From NCBI GenBank assembly GCA_003133545.1, contig PKYA01000188.1:1-39093 (forward strand): a stretch of 39,093 nt of DNA. The letters run 5' to 3'. Both the position numbers and the translations under genes were made by a program. Position 1 is the first letter of the stretch. Every line of letters starts with the position of its first letter. The DNA is from Acidimicrobiaceae bacterium. Its GTDB lineage: Bacteria; Actinomycetota; Acidimicrobiia; Acidimicrobiales; RAAP-2. Below are positions 32,646 to 39,093 of the stretch, one piece after another. The notes beneath the pieces are model-generated. The model did no database searches. It was not told the DNA's origin and saw only the letters and a list, made by a program, of their open reading frames with translations.

Positions 32646-33169
32646 CCGAGCTCTTGGCCCTGTGCACGGGCAACGCGGCGCGCTCGGTCATGGCGGGCTT
32701 CATGCTCGAGCATCTCCGGGAAGGACGGCCCGGCCCCGAGCTGCACATCGTGACGGCCGGGACGCACACCATCGATGGGCAACCCATGGGGATGCGGACG
32801 CGGGCCGCGCTCGGGGCCATCCCCGAGCTGGCGGGCGTCACCTTCACCCGTCACCGCAGCCGGCAGGTCCACGAGGAGGACCTGGTCCGCGCCGACCTCG
32901 TCGTGGTCATGGAGGCCGATCACGTGCGCTTCGTCCGTCGGCACCACCCTGAGGCCGCGGCGCGCACGGCCACCATCCGCTCGTTGTGCCAGGACCTGTT
33001 GCCCGCCCCACCCGCGCTGGGGGAGCGCCTGGCCGGGCTCAAGCTGGCCGACGCACCGCTCGGCGATGATGACGACGTCATCGACCCGGCCGGCGGCGAC
33101 GAGGAGGCCTATGCCGCCTGCGTGGCCGAGCTCTGGGTGCTCTGCCAGCGCCTGATCACCCTGCTGTAG
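32642..33169 (+). CDS. Low-molecular-weight protein tyrosine phosphatase-like protein
   Basis: 175 aa. The phosphate-binding loop C-x5-R-S is CTGNAARS (Cys8, Arg14) at the very start, as in LMW-PTP and arsenate reductases. A later Asp-Pro (VIDPAGGDEEAY) is the usual general acid. The normal CTGNICRSP is changed to NAARSV. TTG 32642 overlaps the SDR stop (TTGA), fits the family N-terminus exactly and is the only start that does, so translation is coupled to the SDR. Could act on phosphotyrosine or on small molecules. The link to an SDR is unusual. Confidence 0.85.
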   Translation: MTELLALCTGNAARSVMAGFMLEHLREGRPGPELHIVTAGTHTIDGQPMGMRTRAALGAIPELAGVTFTRHRSRQVHEEDLVRADLVVVMEADHVRFVRRHHPEAAARTATIRSLCQDLLPAPPALGERLAGLKLADAPLGDDDDVIDPAGGDEEAYAACVAELWVLCQRLITLL

Positions 33170-33171
33170 CC

Positions 33172-33185
33172 GCGGCTGGAGCCGC
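33172..33185. terminator. Inverted repeat between convergent phosphatase and TetR genes
   Basis: GCGGCT-GG-AGCCGC, a perfect dyad 2 bp after the phosphatase stop codon. Stable but short, no T-run. Possibly a bidirectional terminator. Confidence 0.35.
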
Positions 33186-33205
33186 TCTGGGCCCCCGGCG
33201 CTCGC

Positions 33206-33826
33206 TCAGTCGGGATGGACCGAGCGCAGGCCCGCCCAGGCCAGGTCGGCGATGCGCTGGGCCAGACGGGGTGCCTCCTGCTCGACGGCAGCACCGGTCG
33301 GCCGCTGCTCCATGAAGCGCCGGCTGGCCCCCTCGGCCATGCCGACGACGGCGTAGGCGAGGAGCCGGCGGTGGTCGTCGTCGAGGCCGGCATCGATGAG
33401 GGGCTCGATCGCCGCCGCCATGGCGTCCTCCACGGTGCGCAGGGCCCGGCCGAGTTCCTCGTCGTCAGCATGATCCCGGCCGTAGAGCAGCCGGAACTCG
33501 GCCTCCCGGGTGATCACCAGCCCGAAATACGCCGCGAAGCCCCGCTCGACCTGCTGACGGGGTCCCTCGGCCTGCATGACCGCGCTCCGCACGGCGATGA
33601 GGAGCTCGTGGGCGATGGAGTCGACCAGTTCCAGATACAGCGCACGTTTGGAGGAAAAGTGCTGGTAGACGAGGGGTTTGGTCACACCGGCCGCTTCGGC
33701 GATGTCGTCCATGGTGGTGGCCCGGTAGCCGCGCCGCGCGAAGAGCTCGAGGGCGACCGCGATGAGCTGCGCCCGGCGCTCACCTGCAGTGAGCCGCCGC
33801 ATCGATACCTGAAGGTCAGCCGTCAT
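33206..33826 (-). CDS. TetR family transcriptional regulator
   Basis: 206 aa. The N-terminal helix-turn-helix is complete: RRAQLIAVALELFARRGYRATTMDDIAEAAGVTKPLVYQHF, split here as helix 1 and then the TMDDIAEAAGVTKPLVYQHF core. The C-terminal ligand/dimer domain is generic. ATG 33826, or ATG 33802 (MRRLTAG), could be the start. The first has TAACCT 8 nt before it. It lies downstream of a glycosyltransferase on the same strand. Such regulators next to fatty-acid genes often answer acyl-CoA, which is only a suggestion here. Confidence 0.93.
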   Translation of the reverse strand: MTADLQVSMRRLTAGERRAQLIAVALELFARRGYRATTMDDIAEAAGVTKPLVYQHFSSKRALYLELVDSIAHELLIAVRSAVMQAEGPRQQVERGFAAYFGLVITREAEFRLLYGRDHADDEELGRALRTVEDAMAAAIEPLIDAGLDDDHRRLLAYAVVGMAEGASRRFMEQRPTGAAVEQEAPRLAQRIADLAWAGLRSVHPD

Positions 33827-33834
33827 CGCACCTC

Positions 33835-33842
33835 AGGTTACC
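33835..33842 (-). promoter_or_regulatory. -10 element and short palindrome before the TetR gene
   Basis: TAACCT on the minus strand (33835-33840) is 8 nt before the ATG. It overlaps GGTTACC (33836-33842), a 7-bp palindrome that shares the AGGTTAC half-site seen at the acyl-CoA dehydrogenase operator. Confidence 0.35.
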
Positions 33843-33872
33843 GGCGGTCCCCTTGCCCACTGGGCCGGGGCC

Positions 33873-34910
33873 TCACCCGAAGCGGGTCGGAAGGCCTGCT
33901 AGCACGGCGGCCACACGGGTCGGAAGATCGGCAATGCTGAAATAGATGGCGGCGACGCGCTGGTTGTGATCCAGGAGGTCGTCGTCGGGGCTCGCCAGCC
34001 AGGCCGACAGCGGCGCCGGCACGGCGCTGTCGAACCACCGGAAGCCGAATGCCGCCAGCTCGGACGCCACCGGGTAAGGCCCGATGGCCAGCGGGCGCCG
34101 GTAGGTGGCCGATTCGATGGCCGGGTTGCCGAAACCCTCCCAGTGCGACGGCAGCAGCACGGCGTCGCTGGCGGCGTAGGCATCCGCGATGTCCACCGGC
34201 GGCCGCTCCGCACCGAGCACCACCGGGCATTGCGCGCCTGCCACCAGGCGTGCGAGCTCGGGACCGTACCCGTCCTCGGCCGCCCCGAGGAGCCAGTACG
34301 TGCCCCCCACCGCGGCGGTGAGGGCCAGCGCACCGGCGATGTTCTTGCGGGCCAGGGCTCGCGTCGGTTGGAGCAGGAGCCGGGTGCCCTCCGGCACCCC
34401 GAGCGCGGCGCGCACCGTGTCCCGGTCCCCCGTGGCGGGATACGGGTCGAAGGTGTTGTAGATCGTCGTGGCGGTGATGCCGCGTGCGGCCAGCTCGTGC
34501 CGGCTCAGCTCGTTGATGGTGACGTGGGCCCAGGCGCGGTCGTCGGGCGGCCCGGGCAGATGGGCCAGATGGGGGCGCTGCCAGGGCAGGTCGTGATGGT
34601 GCAGCACGGCCGGGCGCCCGGCGCACGCCCCGGCCACCGCGGCGGCGGCCGGGGGGTTGAGGGGAAGCGAGCACAGGTTCTCGACGATGACGAGATCGGC
34701 CGGGGCGAGGGCGTCGCGCAGCTCGGCGCGCGCCGGTGGCGCGCCGGCGTCCATGGCCAACCCGTCGAGCGTGACGTCGACCGGGCCCGCGCCGGCCACC
34801 GTGAAGGTGCGCCAGCCCAGTCGGGCCAGCGCACCAGCCCACTTTCTTGCCTCAATCGACACCCCGTCGCTGCCGCCCAGCCGGAACGAGACGAGCGCGG
34901 CGGTGGGCAC
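33873..34910 (-). CDS. Glycosyltransferase, GT4-like (GT-B fold)
   Basis: 345 aa. N-terminal half: SFRLGGSDGVSIEARKWAGAL, the acceptor-side Gly loop of GT4 enzymes, and VLHHHDLPWQRPHL. C-terminal half: LLLQPTRALARKNIAGALAL, then LLPSHWEGFGNPAIESATYRRPLAIG, the nucleotide-sugar E-x7-E region (EGFGNPAIE). The frame runs 28 codons further up, but GTG 34910 begins the Rossmann strand (VPTAALVSFRLGG) and has TACAGT 8 nt before it. Divergent from gmd, so a mannose- or fucose-type donor is plausible. Donor and acceptor are unknown. Confidence 0.87.
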   Translation of the reverse strand: MPTAALVSFRLGGSDGVSIEARKWAGALARLGWRTFTVAGAGPVDVTLDGLAMDAGAPPARAELRDALAPADLVIVENLCSLPLNPPAAAAVAGACAGRPAVLHHHDLPWQRPHLAHLPGPPDDRAWAHVTINELSRHELAARGITATTIYNTFDPYPATGDRDTVRAALGVPEGTRLLLQPTRALARKNIAGALALTAAVGGTYWLLGAAEDGYGPELARLVAGAQCPVVLGAERPPVDIADAYAASDAVLLPSHWEGFGNPAIESATYRRPLAIGPYPVASELAAFGFRWFDSAVPAPLSAWLASPDDDLLDHNQRVAAIYFSIADLPTRVAAVLAGLPTRFG

Positions 34911-34918
34911 GGAGCCGC

Positions 34919-34924
34919 ACTGTA
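34919..34924 (-). promoter_or_regulatory. -10 element of the glycosyltransferase gene
   Basis: TACAGT on the minus strand, 8 nt before GTG 34910, within the 68-bp divergent gap shared with gmd. Confidence 0.4.
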
Positions 34925-34963
34925 GGCCGCGTCCCCGAGCGTGGAGCGCCCGCGCCGCTGCGC

Positions 34964-35950
<987 letters not shown>

Positions 35951-35962
35951 ACCGGGCTCCGC

Positions 35963-36790
35963 ATGGATCCCTCTGCCGCCGCCATCACAGCCGACCCGCT
36001 CGGCGTCCTCGTTGCCTTCGGGGCCGGAATCCTCTCCTTCCTCTCGCCGTGTGTGCTGCCGCTCGTGCCCGGCTACGTCTCCATCGTGACCGGGCTGTCC
36101 GCCGCCGAGCTCACCGCCGCGCCGCACACCGCCACACCGGTCATCTCCATGCGTCCCGTGCTGCGCGGCATCGGTCTGTTCATCGCCGGTTTCACGGTCG
36201 TCTTCGTCGCGCTGGGTGCCGCCGCCTCGGGACTGGGCCAATTCCTGCATTCCCACCTCGTGGGGCTGACCCACCTGAGCGGGATCGTGGTGGTCCTGCT
36301 CGGCCTGGTGCTCCTGCTGGGCACCGTTCCCGCCGGAGTCTGGTCCCGGGTCGGCGCCGGACCGTTGGCCGTGCTGACGCGGGTGACCGGCGAACGGCGC
36401 TTCGACGTGCGGCCATCGACCCTCGGCACCTGGGCCGCCCCGATCATGGGGATGGCCTTCGCCTTCGCCTGGACCCCGTGCATCGGCCCCGTCCTCGCCG
36501 TGGTGCTCGGCCTGGCCGCCTCTCACGGGTCGCTGCCCGGGGGCGTCCTCCTCCTCTTCGCCTACTCGCTCGGGCTCGGTGTGCCTTTCGTGGCCACGGG
36601 CCTGGCTTTCGGCCGGCTCACCACGGTCTTCGCCCGGGCCCGCCGCGGGCTCTGGCTGGTCGAGATCGCGGCCGGGGCCATCCTGGTCGCCTTCGGGATT
36701 GTGCTGCTCACGGTGCACATGCAGTGGATCGCCGTCCAACTGCAGACGGTGCTCAAGGACATCGGGTTGGGTCGGCTCAGCACAAGCTGA
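35963..36790 (+). CDS. ccdA: Cytochrome c biogenesis protein CcdA-type thiol-disulfide transporter
   Basis: 275 aa, about six membrane helices. CcdA/DsbD-beta proteins carry electrons across the membrane to reduce outside disulfides, as for apocytochrome c. The two redox cysteines are Cys30 (FLSPCVLPLVPGY) and Cys173 (AWTPCIGPVLAVVLG), in the right helices. Short gap (12 bp) after gmd suggests shared transcription. A CcmA-like ABC ATPase begins 1.6 kb further on, so cytochrome c assembly genes may be grouped here. Ends inside the convergent DJ-1-like gene (14-bp overlap). Confidence 0.92.
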   Translation: MDPSAAAITADPLGVLVAFGAGILSFLSPCVLPLVPGYVSIVTGLSAAELTAAPHTATPVISMRPVLRGIGLFIAGFTVVFVALGAAASGLGQFLHSHLVGLTHLSGIVVVLLGLVLLLGTVPAGVWSRVGAGPLAVLTRVTGERRFDVRPSTLGTWAAPIMGMAFAFAWTPCIGPVLAVVLGLAASHGSLPGGVLLLFAYSLGLGVPFVATGLAFGRLTTVFARARRGLWLVEIAAGAILVAFGIVLLTVHMQWIAVQLQTVLKDIGLGRLSTS

Positions 36791-37646
36791 GGCCCTCGAG
36801 CATGTCGGCGAAGGCGTGGGCGAAGGTGTGGATGTCACCGGGCCAGCGCGCCGAGAGATACGTCCCGTCCCGCACGACCCACGCCGGGCGCCGGTCGGCC
36901 TCCGCATCGCGCGCCCGCCCGCTCGTCTTCAGCCGGTAGTCGGGTGCGTCGGCGGGCACGTCGACGAAGTCCTCGGGCCGGGCCAGGGCGCGGGTGACCT
37001 CCTGCTGGACCGACATGAAACCCGGCGGCTGCCCGGGCCCGTCCGGGTAGGTGCGGTAATAGGACGGGTCCCAGAAGCGGGTGCGCCGGGCGATGGACCA
37101 TGCCGTCCGTTCCAGGCTCCAGGTCAGCGCGGTCGTGCGGCGCCCGTAGAGGACGGACGTGCCCGTCGCCTGGTCGATGCTGCGCGCCGCCAGGAGCACG
37201 CCGTGGCACACGGCCGCCAACGGCTTCTTGGCGGCGAACCAGTCCACCACCAACTGCCGGAGCACGGGGCTCTCCAGGTACGCCCGCATGCCGCGGGCGC
37301 GATGCCCGCCGGGCAACAGGAGGCCGTCGGCCACCACGGCCGATGCATCCACCCACCGCAGGGGCGACCCGAAGGCTGGGTCGTGGACCAGGGCAGCATG
37401 CGCCGCCCGCCCATCAGTATTGGCGCGCAGGGCCCGACCGACCACGGTGACGTGCCGGAGCAGGGGCACCCCGCCCCACGGATCGAGCCCCTGGCCGGTC
37501 ACCATCAGATCGTCGGCGCGGGCCGCGTGCCCGTCAGGAGTGGCGAAGAGCACCTGGTGCCCCCGCGCGTGCAGGATGCTCCAGCTCACCGACACCTCGG
37601 TCGGGTCGAAGTCCAGCGCGGGGAGGGGGATGAGGACGATCGCCAT
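36777..37646 (-). CDS. DJ-1/PfpI-like (type 1 glutamine amidotransferase fold) protein
   Basis: 289 aa. A DJ-1/PfpI fold: MAIVLIPLPALDFDPTEVSVSWSIL, GHQVLFATPDG, LLLPGGHRARGMRAYL (111-115 the oxyanion region), and the nucleophile elbow Cys147-His148 in LAAVCHGVLLAARS. A C-terminal extension of about 100 residues (WSLERTAWSIARRTRFWDPSYYRTY ...) is not part of the usual domain. ATG 37646 starts the first beta strand; an in-frame GTG/ATG 27 nt upstream is less fitting. Members include proteases, chaperone-like and glyoxalase III-like enzymes. Role unassigned. Confidence 0.85.
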   Translation of the reverse strand: MAIVLIPLPALDFDPTEVSVSWSILHARGHQVLFATPDGHAARADDLMVTGQGLDPWGGVPLLRHVTVVGRALRANTDGRAAHAALVHDPAFGSPLRWVDASAVVADGLLLPGGHRARGMRAYLESPVLRQLVVDWFAAKKPLAAVCHGVLLAARSIDQATGTSVLYGRRTTALTWSLERTAWSIARRTRFWDPSYYRTYPDGPGQPPGFMSVQQEVTRALARPEDFVDVPADAPDYRLKTSGRARDAEADRRPAWVVRDGTYLSARWPGDIHTFAHAFADMLEGLSLC

Positions 37647-37743
37647 CGGATGCCTGCAGCGCCATCCTTCCACGGCGCCCCCGGCCCCCGCCCTGGCGCC
37701 AACCGCCCGGTCCCACTCCGGTGCGGCCGGGACGCCGGCGAAT

Positions 37744-37749
37744 TAGCGT
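37744..37749 (+). promoter_or_regulatory. -10 element of the 37757 hypothetical gene
   Basis: TAGCGT ends 7 nt before ATG 37757 and argues against the in-frame start 36 nt upstream. Confidence 0.5.
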
Positions 37750-37756
37750 TCCCGCC

Positions 37757-38278
37757 ATGACCGACACCCAGGCGCACGCGCCCGACGCCCCCGCACCCCC
37801 ATCCATCTTCACGGCGGAGGAGCCGGTGGCGGATCTGTGGGTCAAGGCCTACCAGGGTGAGGTCCTCGGCGAAGTGCTGTTCGCCTGCGTGGCCGACCAG
37901 CTCGATGATCTGGACCACGCCGACAAGATGCGCACGTTGAGCACAATGGAGCGCAAGACGAAGGAAGCGATGGTGGCCGCCATGGAACGGGCGGGCCTCT
38001 CGACCGAGCCCGATCCCGAGACGGTGCGAGCCGCCGAGTCGCTGGCCGACGGCCTGGCCGCCATCCCCTGGGTCGACTTCGTGGCCTCGTTCGCGCCGGT
38101 GACGGCGCAGTACTCGGCCATGTATGTCCGCATCGGTGAGCTCGACCCGTCCGAACGGGCCACGGCCGACCTCCTGGTCGCCCACGAGGCGGCGCTGCAG
38201 GACTTCGGGCGCCTGGAGGTTGCCGGGAACGGAGACGATTCGCTGGCCAAGGTGCTCGCCTTGCCGCACATGCACTAA
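37757..38278 (+). CDS. Hypothetical, mostly helical protein
   Basis: 173 aa, not recognised. After a Pro/Ala-rich N-terminus come four to five amphipathic helices, among them YQGEVLGEVLFACVADQLDD, DKMRTLSTMERKTKEAMVAA and ERATADLLVAHEAALQDFGR. Glu and His spacing (EVLGEVL, HEAALQDF) is reminiscent of ferritin-like or DinB-like four-helix bundles, but I cannot confirm metal ligands. Divergent from the DJ-1-like gene. Downstream lies a GC pentamer array and then the ABC ATPase gene. Confidence 0.7.
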   Translation: MTDTQAHAPDAPAPPSIFTAEEPVADLWVKAYQGEVLGEVLFACVADQLDDLDHADKMRTLSTMERKTKEAMVAAMERAGLSTEPDPETVRAAESLADGLAAIPWVDFVASFAPVTAQYSAMYVRIGELDPSERATADLLVAHEAALQDFGRLEVAGNGDDSLAKVLALPHMH

Positions 38279-38280
38279 TC

Positions 38281-38340
38281 GGTCGGCTCCGCTCGGCTCG
38301 GCCCGGCCCGGCCCGGCCCGCCCCGGCCCGGCCCGCACCG
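38281..38340. repeat. Pentanucleotide microsatellite (GCCCG)n
   Basis: Twelve pentamers in register: GGTCG, GCTCC, GCTCG twice, GCCCG four times, CCCCG, GCCCG twice, CACCG. It starts 2 bp past the stop of the hypothetical gene and lies 65 bp before the ABC ATPase start. Slippage-prone; it may also act as a strong structure at the transcript end. Confidence 0.8.
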
Positions 38341-38404
38341 AGCAGGCGCACCAGCGGGGACCGGGCGGGCGCCGCTTGGAACCGCTCGACCGTCCCCCCC
38401 TACC

Positions 38405-39093
38405 ATGGTGGCGAAGGCCATGGCCCCCGCCGTCCAATTCCGCGCTGCCGTCGCACTCGCCGGCCGCTTCCCCGCCCTTGCCGGGGTCGATCTCTCCCTC
38501 GAAGCCGGCGAGGTCGTCGTGGTGGTCGGCGCCAACGGTGCCGGCAAGACGAGCCTGCTGCGGACCTGTGCCGGATTGTTGGCCGTCACCGCGGGCGAAG
38601 CCCTGGTGCTCGGGGTCGACCTCACCACCGACCACACGGCCGTCCGGCGTCACGTCGGCCTGCTGGGCCATGCCGCCCCCCTCTACGACGAGCTCAGCGC
38701 GGCGGAGAACGTCCGCTTCGCCGTGCGGGCCCTCGGCCTGCCCGCGGCCGCGGGGGACGCCGCCCTGGAACGCCTGGGGTTGGTGGGACGTTTGCGCACC
38801 ACGCCGGCCGGGCGCCTCTCGGCCGGGCAGCGGCGCCGGGTGGCCCTGGCCGCGCTGATCGCCCGCCGGCCGGCCCTGTGGCTGCTCGATGAGCCGCACG
38901 CCGGGCTCGACGCCCCGACCCGCGCCCTCCTCGGTGTGCTCATCGGCGAGGCGGCGGCCGAAGGCGCCGCGGTCTTGCTCTCCTCCCACGAGCCCGAGCT
39001 CGCCGTCCCCCTCTCCGACCGGGTGGTGGTCATGCGCGGGGGTCGGATCACCGGCGGGTCGCCCGACGGGCGCCGGGCGCCCGTGCGGGCCCT
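38405..39093 (+). CDS. ccmA: ABC transporter ATP-binding protein, CcmA-like (3' end outside window)
   Basis: 229 codons of a single-domain ABC ATPase, open at the window end. Walker A is GANGAGKTSLLRT, the Q-loop region is VGLLGHAAPLYDELSAAENVRF, the signature is LSAGQRRRVALAALI, Walker B is LWLLDEPHAGLD, and the switch His is in LLSSHEPE. GHAAPLYDELSAAENVRF and the LSAGQRRRVALA signature recall CcmA, which powers haem handling in cytochrome c maturation; a ccmB-like gene next would confirm it. ATG 38405, GTG 38408 and ATG 38420 are all possible starts. The symbol is provisional. Confidence 0.8.
   Translation, partial: MVAKAMAPAVQFRAAVALAGRFPALAGVDLSLEAGEVVVVVGANGAGKTSLLRTCAGLLAVTAGEALVLGVDLTTDHTAVRRHVGLLGHAAPLYDELSAAENVRFAVRALGLPAAAGDAALERLGLVGRLRTTPAGRLSAGQRRRVALAALIARRPALWLLDEPHAGLDAPTRALLGVLIGEAAAEGAAVLLSSHEPELAVPLSDRVVVMRGGRITGGSPDGRRAPVRA

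Overview
The window (39,093 bp, high GC) is chromosomal DNA of a high-GC actinobacterium, and class Acidimicrobiia is the best guess. This rests on a WS/DGAT acyltransferase, a TIGR03086 (mycothiol-type DinB) protein, a GAF-ANTAR regulator, a DUF2510 protein, GTG starts, and a decayed copy of the 'ATPDG..LVA.D.GIF..GDA' repeat that is common in Acidimicrobiia. No species can be named from sequence alone. I saw no tRNA, rRNA, CRISPR array, insertion sequence or prophage.

Layout. 1-3104: the 3' part of an ABC export operon (MacB-type ATPase, 5' end outside the window, and its FtsX-type permease). 3152-6602, minus strand: nitronate monooxygenase, a UBP-type zinc finger protein, and an overlapping osmC-thiolase pair. 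6888-8497: a VOC-aminoglycoside phosphotransferase fusion followed by the C-terminal remnant of a sensor kinase. 8520-11968: a conserved hypothetical gene, a GlxA/AraC regulator, a TIGR03086 protein, and a DUF2510 membrane-anchored protein preceded by a DosR-like box. 11995-15087: an acetolactate-synthase-like enzyme, a 46-residue small protein, and fabH with a coupled mini-ORF. 15126-20848: an APC permease, a lipoprotein-like amidase, a GAF-ANTAR regulator, a repeat-protein remnant and formate-tetrahydrofolate ligase. 20916-26230: a small membrane protein, then the minus-strand overlapping string WS/DGAT, VOC, tsaC, tsaD, and a divergent membrane-anchored esterase. 26301-30268: divergent valS and cysS with only 20 bp between their start codons. 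30357-33826: an acyl-CoA dehydrogenase with a promoter, an operator-like palindrome and a structured leader, then an SDR and low-molecular-weight phosphatase pair, then a TetR regulator. 33873-36790: a glycosyltransferase, gmd and a CcdA-type protein. 36777-39093: a DJ-1/PfpI-like protein, a hypothetical helical protein and the 5' part of a CcmA-type ABC ATPase.

Many products serve acyl-CoA and lipid metabolism (thiolase, FabH, WS/DGAT, acyl-CoA dehydrogenase, SDR, esterase), next to translation housekeeping (valS, cysS, tsaC, tsaD) and one-carbon metabolism (fhs).

No clearly new multi-gene system is present. The most unusual signals are regulatory. A TANNNT -10 hexamer lies 6-9 nt before the start codon at about ten genes, which suggests leaderless mRNAs. 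Two genes (fabH and the amidase) have this signal in front of a mini-ORF whose stop overlaps the main start. The acyl-CoA dehydrogenase has a roughly 150-nt leader with three strong hairpins.
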